Origin: Runella zeae DSM 19591
GTDB lineage: Bacteria > Bacteroidota > Bacteroidia > Cytophagales > Spirosomataceae
Assembly (NCBI RefSeq): GCF_000423565.1
Contig: NZ_AUIF01000032.1
Location: forward strand, 79,445-143,444
DNA length: 64,000 nucleotides
Direction of reading: 5' to 3'
Made by a program: the position numbers and the translations under genes. Positions 1 to 10,267 of this stretch are shown in pieces. The notes under the pieces were generated by a model, which worked only from the letters and a program-made list of their open reading frames with translations, was not told the origin of the DNA and searched no databases. Each line of letters starts with the position of its first letter. Position 1 is the stretch's first letter.

Positions 1-2996
1 ATGCTTCAGGGAATTTTAAGCTCAATGTCCCAACCAATGCCGTGATTGTAGTGAGTTTTATCGGATACACGCTTCAAGAAATCCCGGTAGCTAATCGCTC
101 TGAAATCAATATCATTTTACAGCCTAACCAGCAGCAACTTCAAGATGTAGTAGTCGTAGGTTATGGAACTCAACGAAAAAAAGACCTCACTGGCTCCATT
201 GTCAATCTTTCAAACAAAGACTTAGTGCCAGTACCCTCTGCCACGAGCGTCGACCAAATGATGCAAGGGAAGGTAGCGGGAGTACAAATTACGCAAACCT
301 CTGGTGCTCCCGGTGGAAACGTAAACGTAGTCATTAGGGGTATCAGCTCTATCACCGGCGGCAATTCACCCCTATATGTTGTAGATGGATACGCTATAGG
401 TACTGGAGGTGGCGGCTCCGATCTTAGTTCTTTTGCTTCTAGTTCGTATTCAGCTAGCAACATCGCCAACAGTAGTGCCACCAACCGAATCAACCCTCTG
501 AGTACTATCAACCCGTCAGACATTGAATCGATACAAGTACTCAAAGATGCGTCTGCGACTGCTATTTACGGCTCTCGTGGGGCTAATGGAGTCGTCATTA
601 TTACAACCAAAAGAGGCAAAATAGGTAAACCCACTATCACCTTTGAACACTCGACGGGCATCCAACAACTTGCCAAAAAACTCGACTTGCTTACCCCGCA
701 ACAGTACGCCGAATACGTAGCTGACGGGCGCGACAATGCTTGGGTTTTTGCCGGAGGAAAAGCCACTGATGCCAATAACGTGCGAAGCACTGCCACCCAA
801 GTAAAGCCTGAGTTTAGAAATCCTTCCCAAATCCAAAATGGTACCGACTGGCAAGACGTGATTTTTCAGTCGGGATTGGTCCAAAACTATCAGCTTTCTA
901 CCAGTGGTACTAGCAGAGATGTGAGCTATTATGTATCAGGAGGATTTTTTGATCAAAAAGGAATTGTCATTGGTTCCAATTTTAAAAAGTTCACTTTACG
1001 AACCAACATTGATGCCCAACTTACCGAAAAACTCAAAATAGGGGCTTCTTTTTCGGGGGCTCACTCCTACGGAGATTTTGCAAGAGCAGAAGGTCACTTA
1101 CAACATCGCGGCCTTATCTCGGCTGCGCTAGCGAGCGACCCTACCATTCCTATTTATGATGCTAGTGGCAATTATTATTCAGAGTTTTCGAGCCCTACAG
1201 GTATTCCAGTAGAGCATCCGCTCATTATCGCAGCCGAGTTTTCCGACAATCGCAACAACACCAACGTTTTTACTAACAATTATCTCCAATATGAATTGGC
1301 GCCGGGATTGGTTTTTAAATCTTCGGTAGGAGTCAATTATTCTAACAATATTACTAGACTCTGGAAATCTTCTAAGGTAGGATTGGCTACTAGCCGCACG
1401 GGTGCCGCTACTGCTGGTGTGTTTGAGATAAAAAGCCTCAACTGGCTCAATGAAAACACGTTAAACTATCGTCATAAATTTGGCACTCAACATGACTTAG
1501 ACCTTTTGGTAGGTTTTACGGCTCAAAAAAACACGGACGATATAGTACAAGCAGGCGCGTCAGATTTTCCGACCGATGATGTCAAATACCTGGCTGCGGG
1601 GGCCGTTACTTCAGGTACTAATTATAAAAGCGAATGGTCGATGCTATCTTGGTTAGCAAGGGCTAATTATACCTTGGCGGGTAAGTACCTTTTTACGGCA
1701 ACGATACGTCAAGATGGAAGTTCTCGCTTCGGACTCAAAAACCGCTGGGGTACTTTCCCTTCTTTTTCGGCTGCCTATCGACTATCTGATGAAGATTTTA
1801 TGCGCGGAATAAAATTTGTGTCAGATCTCAAAATTAGAGCAAGCTACGGAATATCTGGCAACAACCTCATTCCCAATTACGCCAGTCAGGGCTTGCTAGG
1901 GATTTCGAGAAATGTATCCAATGGTCAAGTCATTTCGGGAGTAGTGCCTACTAGTTTGTCTAACGACGTGTTGACTTGGGAACAATCCGTCCAAACCAAC
2001 TTAGGAATGGATGTATCTTTGTTTCAAAATCGGCTTTCGCTGATCGTAGATGCTTACCGAGCCCATAAGAAAAATCTACTGCTCAACGTCATTTTGCCCG
2101 CAGCTTCTGGTTTTAGTAGCTCCCTCCAAAACATCGGAGAAGTCGAAAACAAAGGTTTAGAACTTACGCTCAACTCCCAAAATATCAATAGAGGGGCTTT
2201 TCAATGGAATACAGATTTCAACATCAGTTGGAATCGCAACAAAGTGCTAGCGCTCAATGCTGAAACAGCTCGCCTCGCCACCTCCGATTATCAAGTAGCC
2301 CAAGTAGGATATCCGATTTCGAGTTTTAGATTACTTAATATCTTGGGAGTATTTCAAAACCAAGAAGAAGTCAACAACAGTCCCAAACAACATCCACGCG
2401 TCCAACCTGGCGATTATCGTTTTGAGGATGCCGACGGCAACGGCACCATTACAAGCGCCGACCGTACCATCGTAGCAACCCCCTGGCCTGACTTTACATG
2501 GGGGCTTGGCAATCAGTTTTCGTATAAAAACCTCCGTCTTAATATCAGCATAAATGGCTCACAAGGCAACGAAATTTATTTTCAAGGAGGCGAAGTATCG
2601 CTCAATGGGGCCGGTGTACAAAATCAGTTAGCTATTATGAACGACCGTTGGCGCTCAGAATCAAACCCTGGTTCAGGGCAGTTTTCACGGGCTATTCGTA
2701 ATGATTATGCTTTTGGGTTTAGTGCCGGCACCACCAAATATCTTTTTGACGGCTCCTACGTACGTATCCGAAATGTTAATCTTTCTTATGCTTTTCCGCA
2801 GGCGATTGCAGCTAAACTAAAACTCCAAGCGCTCTCCCTGTATGGCGACGTCACCAATCTATACACTTTTACGAAGTATCCAGGCTATGACCCTGAAGGA
2901 AGCACCACGGGCGACAATATTGCTCGCAGTGGTATTGATTTCTTTGCATATCCTAATCCGCGCACTTACACCGTTGGACTCAAAGTAACCTTCTAA
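1..2996 (+). CDS. SusC/RagA-type TonB-dependent outer-membrane transporter, 5' end outside window
   Basis: Imports oligosaccharides across the outer membrane with a SusD partner, powered by TonB. The frame is open from base 3, upstream of the first ATG at 42, and reads ASGNFKLNV..., the end of a CarboxypepD_reg-like domain, so the true start lies before the window. The plug follows (DVVVVGYGTQRKKDLTGS, then LYVVDG and DASATAIYGSRGANGVVII, the SusC signature). The rest is a long beta-barrel ending in an aromatic-rich strand (YTVGLKVTF). The SusD gene starts 26 bp after the stop, and glycosidases follow on the same strand, so this is the importer of polysaccharide locus 1. Whether it carries an N-terminal STN domain cannot be seen. 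The family is certain; the substrate is inferred from the neighbouring GH106 enzymes to be rhamnose-containing. Confidence 0.95.
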   Translation, partial: ASGNFKLNVPTNAVIVVSFIGYTLQEIPVANRSEINIILQPNQQQLQDVVVVGYGTQRKKDLTGSIVNLSNKDLVPVPSATSVDQMMQGKVAGVQITQTSGAPGGNVNVVIRGISSITGGNSPLYVVDGYAIGTGGGGSDLSSFASSSYSASNIANSSATNRINPLSTINPSDIESIQVLKDASATAIYGSRGANGVVIITTKRGKIGKPTITFEHSTGIQQLAKKLDLLTPQQYAEYVADGRDNAWVFAGGKATDANNVRSTATQVKPEFRNPSQIQNGTDWQDVIFQSGLVQNYQLSTSGTSRDVSYYVSGGFFDQKGIVIGSNFKKFTLRTNIDAQLTEKLKIGASFSGAHSYGDFARAEGHLQHRGLISAALASDPTIPIYDASGNYYSEFSSPTGIPVEHPLIIAAEFSDNRNNTNVFTNNYLQYELAPGLVFKSSVGVNYSNNITRLWKSSKVGLATSRTGAATAGVFEIKSLNWLNENTLNYRHKFGTQHDLDLLVGFTAQKNTDDIVQAGASDFPTDDVKYLAAGAVTSGTNYKSEWSMLSWLARANYTLAGKYLFTATIRQDGSSRFGLKNRWGTFPSFSAAYRLSDEDFMRGIKFVSDLKIRASYGISGNNLIPNYASQGLLGISRNVSNGQVISGVVPTSLSNDVLTWEQSVQTNLGMDVSLFQNRLSLIVDAYRAHKKNLLLNVILPAASGFSSSLQNIGEVENKGLELTLNSQNINRGAFQWNTDFNISWNRNKVLALNAETARLATSDYQVAQVGYPISSFRLLNILGVFQNQEEVNNSPKQHPRVQPGDYRFEDADGNGTITSADRTIVATPWPDFTWGLGNQFSYKNLRLNISINGSQGNEIYFQGGEVSLNGAGVQNQLAIMNDRWRSESNPGSGQFSRAIRNDYAFGFSAGTTKYLFDGSYVRIRNVNLSYAFPQAIAAKLKLQALSLYGDVTNLYTFTKYPGYDPEGSTTGDNIARSGIDFFAYPNPRTYTVGLKVTF

Positions 2997-3022
2997 TCTA
3001 CGATTTGACCAGCCTTACAACT

Positions 3023-4465
3023 ATGAAAAAGCAATTAGTAATATCATTGTTCGTCATGACGCTCTCGGCTACGTCATGCAAAGATTTTTTGGCCTTGACT
3101 CCTGAATATCAAATCAGTGATCAAACATTTTACAAAAGCCAAAATGATTTTGAAACAGCCCTTACAGGCGTCTACAGTACTTTCCGGGGGCTATTCAGCG
3201 GCAGTGCTGTTTTGTATTTGACAGAGCTTTCGACCGACAATACCGAAATACAATGGTCGTCTCCCTCAACCGACGAGATGCAAATGGACCAAAACGCCGT
3301 CACTTCTACCAATGGATTTGTGCGCTCAGTCTGGAGTACTTGCTTATATACCATTTCACGGAGCAATGCGATTCTCACCCGCATCGATGCTGTCAGTTTT
3401 GACCAAACTACCAAAGACCGTATCAAGGGAGAAGCCAAATTTTTGAGGGCTTTCAGTTATTTTTATTTGGTACGACTTTATGGCAATGTTCCTCTCATTA
3501 CAGAAACCTACAGTAGTCCTTCGCAAGTAGCCGCTGCTGATATATCTCTCAAACCCAAAGACGAAATCTACAAATTAATTTTGGCGGATTTGACCGATGC
3601 AGAAACGCTACTCCCCACTACCCTCAACAGCGACAAAACCAAAGCATCGCGCCTTACAGTGAAAGCCCTCTTGGGTAAAGTACATCTTACCCTCAAAAAC
3701 TACGACCTAGCCGCTGCCAAACTCAAGGAAGTGATTGATAGTAAGTCTTACAATCTAGTCGGTGATTATAAAACATTGTTTACCAACGGTAATAACAATT
3801 TGGCTGAGTCTATTTTTGAGGTGCAATTTGTAGCAGGACGTAGCCTAGGAAACAACTATTCGGCTTTGTTTACGCCCGCCATTACTAGTATGGCTATTTT
3901 CACAAACAACCTTCAAGGGTCGGGGCGTATCGTGCCTACTTTAGATTTAATCCGAGCTTACGAAAATGGGGATGCCCGAAAAGCTGCTTCGGTCAGCGAT
4001 TCGGTTTTGCTCATAGGTGGCAAGAAATCTTACAGTCGCTATGGATTGAAATTTGTCGACTTCAAGGCAATCGATTTGTCGGACGGTACTATCACTTTTA
4101 TGCCATTGCGATACGCCGATGTCCTATTGATGTATGCAGAAATATTGAACGAGCAAAACAAAACTACCGAAGCTTTGCCCTATTTAGCGATGATACGTCA
4201 ACGCGCCAAACTCGCCAATCCAGAAGGACTTACGCAAGCTACATTACGAGTAGCTATCGAAAAAGAACGCCGTGTGGAGTTTCTTCATGAAGGGCACCGT
4301 TGGTTTGATTTGGTACGTACCGACCGCGCCAAAACCATCCTCAATGCTCATTATGAAAGCCTAAAACTTAATTTTAAAGTAGATGATTTTGAGCTTATTT
4401 TCCCAATTCCTCAAAATGAAGTTGAATTGAATCCAACTCTTATCAAACAAAACACTGGCTATTAA
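3023..4465 (+). CDS. SusD/RagB-family glycan-binding lipoprotein
   Basis: Surface lipoprotein that caps the SusC barrel and binds glycan. The ATG at 3023 gives MKKQLVISLFVMTLSATSCK, a lipoprotein signal with the lipidated Cys at residue 19. An in-frame TTG at 3005 would add six residues before the signal and is less likely. SusD features include the N-terminal helices (FYKSQNDFETALTGVYST), the KAKFLRAFSYFYLVRLYG-type TPR segment, the RYADVLLMYAEILNE helix and the C-terminal EKERRVEFLHEGHRWFDLVR block. It is 480 aa, normal for the family. It directly follows susC and ends before a hairpin at 4473-4528. Confidence 0.95.
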   Translation: MKKQLVISLFVMTLSATSCKDFLALTPEYQISDQTFYKSQNDFETALTGVYSTFRGLFSGSAVLYLTELSTDNTEIQWSSPSTDEMQMDQNAVTSTNGFVRSVWSTCLYTISRSNAILTRIDAVSFDQTTKDRIKGEAKFLRAFSYFYLVRLYGNVPLITETYSSPSQVAAADISLKPKDEIYKLILADLTDAETLLPTTLNSDKTKASRLTVKALLGKVHLTLKNYDLAAAKLKEVIDSKSYNLVGDYKTLFTNGNNNLAESIFEVQFVAGRSLGNNYSALFTPAITSMAIFTNNLQGSGRIVPTLDLIRAYENGDARKAASVSDSVLLIGGKKSYSRYGLKFVDFKAIDLSDGTITFMPLRYADVLLMYAEILNEQNKTTEALPYLAMIRQRAKLANPEGLTQATLRVAIEKERRVEFLHEGHRWFDLVRTDRAKTILNAHYESLKLNFKVDDFELIFPIPQNEVELNPTLIKQNTGY

Positions 4466-4472
4466 GCACTTA

Positions 4473-4528
4473 CTACTCCTTAAGTGGTTTTATTTACTGC
4501 TTAGGGAGTAGCTATTTCTATTTTTTTA
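4473..4528 (+). terminator. Hairpin with T-run after susD (terminator or attenuator)
   Basis: Arms CTACTCCTTAAG (4473-4484) and CTTAGGGAGTAG (4500-4511) pair over 12 bp with one G-T pair, followed by a T-rich stretch with seven Ts at 4521-4527. The position between susD and the glycosidases suggests partial termination, giving more SusCD than enzyme. This is inferred from sequence only. Confidence 0.65.
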
Positions 4529-4592
4529 GCTTTCTTAATTCAGAATAAGCGACTTTGTTTCTTTCCTAAACAAACCTTCAAAACTGAGCATT

Positions 4593-7592
4593 ATGCATCT
4601 CTTTTCACGGTTTTATTTCATAGTCAGCTACTTGCTATTGATCAGCCTCACAAGCTCAGGACAGAGCCATCTGAAAGAGATATTTCTCAATCCTCCCCAA
4701 GAAGCTCGCACGCGAGGCTACTGGATATGGGGACATGGTACCTTTGATTATACCCGCATCACAGAAGAACTAGAGGCTTTCAAAAAAATGGGAATGGCGG
4801 GTGTTGATATTTTCGACATGGGTATAGCCGATGCTCAAAACGTAATTCCTTCTGGCCCAGCCTTCATGAGCGACGAAATGCTCGACGGTATCGTTTTTGC
4901 ATTACAAGAAGCAAAACGTCTAGGACTTTCAATAGGTCTTTCAGTATCTAATGGCTGGAACGCCGGCGGCGACTGGACTACTTACGATGAGATGTCGATG
5001 CACCTACTTTTCCGAAAAGACACGCTTGAAGGTCCGCAGACTATTACTCAACTCCAATTTCCCAGTGTGCCGACGAGTTTTAAGAAACCTTACGGAAAAT
5101 ATGAACTATTCCCAGAAATAGACGCCCAAGGTTTTCCCAAATTCTACGAAAATGTCGCTCTTTTTGCCTATCCTCTCAGCTCGAAAGGAGTCATTAGTGA
5201 TCCCAAAAAGGTCATTTTTTTTGACCCTAAACAAATCAATAACAACACCGTCAACGTAAAACTACCAGCTGGTAAATGGGTATTGACAAGAGTAGTAGTA
5301 ACCCCGCTTGGCCAAAAGATGTGGATGAAAAGTGATAACTCCAATGGCTACATTATGGATCATTTTTCGGAAAAAGCGACCAAACATCACTTTGAACATA
5401 TCATTCAGCGACTTAAAACACGCTTAGGGCCACTGAATCAAACCGCCCTCGAACGCCTCTACCTTTGTAGCTTTGAGTCTGAAGCTACCACCGAATGGAG
5501 TCCCCGGCTTCCCGAGACATTTTTCAAGCTTCACGGCTATCGCATTGAACCCTATCTTCCGATTTTGGCAGGTCAAACAATGGTAGATGCTCAAACTTCC
5601 GCCCGTTTTATGCACGATTATCGAGTCACAATTTCTGAGATGTTTATCAATAATCATTATCGGCAGGCGCGTAAAATTTGCCATGAAAATGGACTACTTC
5701 TAGCCTCAGAGTCAGGAGGGCCAGGGCCTCCGCTCCATCTTGTCCCTACCGAAGACCTCAAGGCTTTGGGTTCAGTTGATATCATGCGGGGGGAGTTTTG
5801 GCACAAAAAAGCTGAATATTTTGATGAAAATGGTAATGATATTTTACAAGTAGTTAAAAACATTGCCAGTGCGGCACACATCTATGGCCATAAAGTGGTG
5901 GAGATGGAATCGTTTACGAGTCATTTAAAACACTGGCAAGAAAACCCTTTCGAACTCAAAAGACTAGCCGACAAAGCTTTCTGTGAAGGCATGACCAGAG
6001 TAGTGTATCATACCATGCCCCACAGTCCCAAAGAAGCGGGAGTTCCGGGGTGGAGTTATCAAGCTGGCACTCACATTTCTCCTAAAATGACTTGGTGGAA
6101 TATGTCTAAGCCATTCCATGACTACCTTGCCCGTACAAGTGCACTCTTACAACAAGGGACTTTTGTAGCAGATGTGGCCTATTATTATGGCGAGAAAATG
6201 CCCAACTTTGCTTCTGGCTCCAAATATACCCGTAAAACATTGGGCGCAGGTTATGATTACGATGACCTCAACAAGGAGGTTTTATTGCAAAGCACTGTCG
6301 CCGAGGATGGCTCACTTTTGCTCCCTTCTGGTATGCGTTATAGGCTACTTGTATTGCCCGACCATCCTCATATGAGTTTGGAAGTATTACAAAAAATTGA
6401 AGAATTACTTTTGAAAGGTGCTACCATTTTGGGTAAAAAACCTCTCTCAGTGTATGGTTTAAAAGAAGTACAGTCAAGAGAAAAGGATCTTCAGGATTTG
6501 GCAAAGAAAATATGGGGTACTTCAGAAGCGCTTCAAATCAGACGTTACGGTAAAGGACAGCTGGCAATAGGATATTCAGAAAAAGAAATCCTCCAACAAA
6601 AAGGAATTCTACCCGATGTCCGATTTACTTCCTCTACTCCCACTCTCATGGATTATATTCACCGAACTACCACCAATGAAGAAATCTATTTTATCAGCAA
6701 TCGCGATTCTTTAACAACGAGCCTAATAGCTGATTTTCGAGTGCATAACAAACAACCTCAACTTTGGAGTCCCGTAGATGGTAGTATAAAAACCTTGGCG
6801 GCCTTTTCTCAACAAAACGGAAGAACTCAAATACCTTTACAATTAGCACCGGGGGAATCTGTTTTTATTGTCTTTATAGGTACTATTCCCGCTTCCAAAC
6901 CCGTTGTTGCTATTCAGAAAGAAGGTCAAACTTTTTTCCCATCTTCAGAAACCGTCAGCAGTGAGACACCTGTCTTCACGCCCGACCATAAGGTGGCATT
7001 TAGTCCGTGGCTAGCAGGAAATTACAAATTTATTTTTAACAATGGTCAATCGTTCGACATCTCACAACCCGCCCCTTTGTCAATCTCTTTTGATGCACCT
7101 TGGGAAGTGAGATTTCCTCATGGCTGGGGTTTTGAACCTCTCCAAACCTTCAATTCACTCATAGATTGGACCCGACATACTCATCCTGAGCTTTGTATTT
7201 TTAGCGGTACGGCTACTTACAAAAACCATTTTAAACTTGAAAAAAACACTTTTTTGCCCCACTATACTTATATTTTAGACTTGGGACAGGTGGGAGAAGT
7301 AGCAAAAGTATATCTCAATGGCGTAGAAGTTGGGGTGAGTGTTTTTCCGCCTCATCAACTCCATATCGACCCTACTATTTTAAGAATAGGTAAAAATCAT
7401 CTGGTAGTCGAAGTAGCCAACACTTGGCTCAATCAGCTAGTGGGTGAAGCCCAAAAACCCTTAGCGCAACACCGTACCCGCAGCAACCTCGTTACTTCCC
7501 AATCTAGCCCTTGGGCAAAAACCAAACCCTTACCTTCTGGTTTAATAGGGCCAGTAAAAATCATTATTCAAAAAAAGTGGCTCATTCCCTAA
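4593..7592 (+). CDS. Secreted GH106-type alpha-L-rhamnosidase-like glycoside hydrolase (copy 1)
   Basis: Predicted to release rhamnose from plant or algal polysaccharides in the periplasm or at the surface. The N-terminal signal peptide is MHLFSRFYFIVSYLLLISLT. The opening block (NPPQEARTRGYWIWGHG, then EELEAFKKMGMAGVDIFDMG) and the later EMESFTSHLKHWQENPFELK and ADKAFCEGMTRVVYHTMPHS blocks are the family 106 pattern. The C-terminus has a jelly-roll galactose-binding-like domain (YILDLGQVGEVAKVYLNG, then HLVVEVANTWLNQL). At 999 aa it is in the family range. The same architecture recurs at 10268-13069, so the locus has two paralogues, probably with different linkage or position preference. I did not assign catalytic glutamates. 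The next gene starts 24 bp after the stop. Confidence 0.85.
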   Translation: MHLFSRFYFIVSYLLLISLTSSGQSHLKEIFLNPPQEARTRGYWIWGHGTFDYTRITEELEAFKKMGMAGVDIFDMGIADAQNVIPSGPAFMSDEMLDGIVFALQEAKRLGLSIGLSVSNGWNAGGDWTTYDEMSMHLLFRKDTLEGPQTITQLQFPSVPTSFKKPYGKYELFPEIDAQGFPKFYENVALFAYPLSSKGVISDPKKVIFFDPKQINNNTVNVKLPAGKWVLTRVVVTPLGQKMWMKSDNSNGYIMDHFSEKATKHHFEHIIQRLKTRLGPLNQTALERLYLCSFESEATTEWSPRLPETFFKLHGYRIEPYLPILAGQTMVDAQTSARFMHDYRVTISEMFINNHYRQARKICHENGLLLASESGGPGPPLHLVPTEDLKALGSVDIMRGEFWHKKAEYFDENGNDILQVVKNIASAAHIYGHKVVEMESFTSHLKHWQENPFELKRLADKAFCEGMTRVVYHTMPHSPKEAGVPGWSYQAGTHISPKMTWWNMSKPFHDYLARTSALLQQGTFVADVAYYYGEKMPNFASGSKYTRKTLGAGYDYDDLNKEVLLQSTVAEDGSLLLPSGMRYRLLVLPDHPHMSLEVLQKIEELLLKGATILGKKPLSVYGLKEVQSREKDLQDLAKKIWGTSEALQIRRYGKGQLAIGYSEKEILQQKGILPDVRFTSSTPTLMDYIHRTTTNEEIYFISNRDSLTTSLIADFRVHNKQPQLWSPVDGSIKTLAAFSQQNGRTQIPLQLAPGESVFIVFIGTIPASKPVVAIQKEGQTFFPSSETVSSETPVFTPDHKVAFSPWLAGNYKFIFNNGQSFDISQPAPLSISFDAPWEVRFPHGWGFEPLQTFNSLIDWTRHTHPELCIFSGTATYKNHFKLEKNTFLPHYTYILDLGQVGEVAKVYLNGVEVGVSVFPPHQLHIDPTILRIGKNHLVVEVANTWLNQLVGEAQKPLAQHRTRSNLVTSQSSPWAKTKPLPSGLIGPVKIIIQKKWLIP

Positions 7593-7616
7593 TCCCACAG
7601 CTAAACCTTTTTATAT

Positions 7617-10151
7617 ATGCGTTTATCTATTTTTTTTCTTGCGTCCTTGGTTTTTTGCTTGATAGGAGGCTTTACGTCTTCCTTTGATACCCCTAACCTC
7701 GACAATACTACTTTGAAGGGAAAACCCTTCAACAACATCACGCTGGAACTATCGCTCAAACCGTTCAAGAAAAACGATAAGACTTATATTCAGGATGTTG
7801 CGAAAGAATTGTTCACACAGTGGCATGCCTTGCTACGGCATACCGACACCGTATCGGTGATGCTCTGGACTTCTGATGGCTCTGAGATTTTGGATTATAA
7901 AGGCTCACTCACTCAGCCCCTCGAATGGGCTCGCTACATAGGCAATCCCAATACTAACCACGAAGTAGGCTCTGGGCCTAAAGCGCTTTCGCTGCACGAA
8001 CGGGCTTATATCTACATGGAAAATCCACCTAAGTTTACTTATGGAGATTTAAAATACATCATCCAAACCCTCAAAGAAACAGGAAGGCGCATCACGGGCA
8101 AACCTATTTTGATTGGCGCTACTTTTGACCCCGGGCCAGAGTTTGCCAAATCTGATTTTAAGTACAAAAAGCACCCTGAAATTTTGGGGGGCAATGCCAT
8201 GGGACACAAAACCATGGTAAGCTGCTACGCTACTCTCAACGCCGACCAAACTCCCTACGCGGGTTTTCCCAAGGGTATCCCTGCCAATACTCCTTTTGGG
8301 ACATTTTTGGGTCGTCAAAGCCAACATTTTCTCAAGGATTTGGGCTATGACTACATTTGGTTGAGCAATGGCTTCGGCTTTGGCGTAGAAGGTTGGTCAT
8401 CCACAGGAGCTACTTTCACAGGCACCGCTTTTCAGCCTGAAAAGCTACCCGACATCAAAGCCAAAATCACTAATTTCTGGAATTTATTCCGCAAAGAATG
8501 TCCTGATTTTCAGATCCAAACACGCGGCACCAATCTCTCAACTGGGGCAGATCTGGCCCGCGATGGCGTCGATTTACAGCAGATTTATGGTGGAAAATAC
8601 AACATGCTTCCTCCTCCCAATTCGCCTTGGGCTGCTCTCGATGGGGACTTTGGGTTGGAAATGGTAGGCTATATGTCGCGCATGGCAGAGCTGCCCGACG
8701 AGCGGTATTTGTTTCGCTACTATACCCACGACCCGTGGTGGGTCAATAGCCCCTGGCTCGATCGCTACGGCCAAGAGCCTCACGATATATACCTGCCTAT
8801 GTCGGTAGCGCGCATTAATGCCAAAGGAGAAATCAAATTGCCAACGCACCTGAATTTCTTAACGGCCGATAATTCTTATGGCGAATTACCCACCCAAGTT
8901 CCCGACGAAGTAACCCCACATATCCTAAAAGCCCGCTACGATTCGCCCACAGCACCAGGGCCGTTGGTATGGGTATATCCTTTTGAAGAATATCACCGAT
9001 GGGCCTATACACAACCCAAACGAATCGAAGAGATTTATTATGGCGATTGGCTTATCCGTCAAGCGATTAACAACGGTTTTCCGCTCAATACCGTGGTTTC
9101 AACTCGTTCTTTTCAAAAAGTAATCACTAACAATCCCAGCTTTTTTAATGAATCGGTACTGGTGAGCATTGTACCAGAAGCAGGCTCCGCTTATGAAAAA
9201 CAATTGATTTCGTTTGTAGAACGAGGTGGTAAAGTACTCATTTATGGTCCAGCCGACGAAGCAAGTGAAACGTTTCAGCAATTGCTCAACCTCAAAAATG
9301 CCCCTGCCTTGGAAGGAGAGTTTACATTAAAGTCTTCTATTATTACAGATATATTGAACCAAAAAGCCCCCGACAAAATCATCCATGCCGCCTTATTTTC
9401 GGGAGGAGGAGTACGTAGTACTGTGGCTAGTTCGGCAAACGATACGCGTGTTTTAGCCCAAATGACCCAAGGTAGTCACTCGCGCGACGTGGTATGGGTA
9501 CGCGAAGCACCCGAATGGAACGGTGGCAAAATCGCTTATGTACGCGGCACTAATTCGAGCAAATTCACGGGCGGTAAACTCCTCACACCCGACGACCCCG
9601 AAAAACTTTTCACGGGTCCGCTGCTCCTTCGCTACGTACTCAAAGAATTTGGCTGGGATTATCGCCTTGATAAGCGTGACCCTTCGGTCAAAAATCCCGT
9701 TTTGACGATTTCACGCGGCAGCAATGGCTTCTTTTTATCGGGTTATTGTCCCAATACGACCCTTACTCACCGATTCAAGCTACCGCAAGGAGCTCCTTTA
9801 TTGACAGGCTATGAAACCGAATTAGAAAAGGGCTATTCGGTCTATCATTTGCCCAAAGCTTGGCATCGCGAAAGTCGCTTTTTTGTGGAGCAAACTGACG
9901 GTATTATCTCTTGCCAAGAAATGACTTCGGGCGTAGAACACATGAAGCGTTGCGTACGTCTGACAGGTCTCAAAAATGCGACAGTTCGGATTTATCCTGA
10001 CGACCATGTATCGGAAAAAGACTTGCGGGTTTATACCAATACTCGCTATCCTTGGAAAAGCGGAAGCACTCCTTTCAAACTAGGTGACAAAAAATACGGC
10101 AAACACTATGTAGTAGAAAATGTAAGCGGCGAGTTGGTCGCTTTCTGGTAA
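7617..10151 (+). CDS. Secreted 844-aa protein of unassigned family, predicted carbohydrate-active
   Basis: I do not recognise a named family. The signal peptide is MRLSIFFLASLVFCLIGGF. Residues about 40-450 show alternating strand/helix segments with conserved-looking aromatic and acidic patches (LELSLKPFKK, TFDPGPEFA, YDYIWLSNGFGFGVEGW, YYTHDPWWVNSPWLDRYG), as expected of a TIM-barrel hydrolase. Around residues 505-560, SIVPEAGSAYEKQLISFVERGGKVLIYGP resembles the GATase1-like middle domain found in some glycosidases. A beta-rich C-terminus follows. It lies between two GH106 genes, 24 bp after the first and 116 bp before the second, so it probably acts on the same substrate. A new glycosidase or lyase activity is possible; no catalytic residues are assigned. 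Confidence 0.6.
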   Translation: MRLSIFFLASLVFCLIGGFTSSFDTPNLDNTTLKGKPFNNITLELSLKPFKKNDKTYIQDVAKELFTQWHALLRHTDTVSVMLWTSDGSEILDYKGSLTQPLEWARYIGNPNTNHEVGSGPKALSLHERAYIYMENPPKFTYGDLKYIIQTLKETGRRITGKPILIGATFDPGPEFAKSDFKYKKHPEILGGNAMGHKTMVSCYATLNADQTPYAGFPKGIPANTPFGTFLGRQSQHFLKDLGYDYIWLSNGFGFGVEGWSSTGATFTGTAFQPEKLPDIKAKITNFWNLFRKECPDFQIQTRGTNLSTGADLARDGVDLQQIYGGKYNMLPPPNSPWAALDGDFGLEMVGYMSRMAELPDERYLFRYYTHDPWWVNSPWLDRYGQEPHDIYLPMSVARINAKGEIKLPTHLNFLTADNSYGELPTQVPDEVTPHILKARYDSPTAPGPLVWVYPFEEYHRWAYTQPKRIEEIYYGDWLIRQAINNGFPLNTVVSTRSFQKVITNNPSFFNESVLVSIVPEAGSAYEKQLISFVERGGKVLIYGPADEASETFQQLLNLKNAPALEGEFTLKSSIITDILNQKAPDKIIHAALFSGGGVRSTVASSANDTRVLAQMTQGSHSRDVVWVREAPEWNGGKIAYVRGTNSSKFTGGKLLTPDDPEKLFTGPLLLRYVLKEFGWDYRLDKRDPSVKNPVLTISRGSNGFFLSGYCPNTTLTHRFKLPQGAPLLTGYETELEKGYSVYHLPKAWHRESRFFVEQTDGIISCQEMTSGVEHMKRCVRLTGLKNATVRIYPDDHVSEKDLRVYTNTRYPWKSGSTPFKLGDKKYGKHYVVENVSGELVAFW

Positions 10152-10267
10152 TTACTTTATTCTCTAAAAGTACATAAACGCTTTCTTGGACAAGGGCAAC
10201 TACAATCTAAATAGTTTGTACTTTCTTTTCTTTTGCTTTCTACAACTTTCTTAATCTCCTGAAAGAC

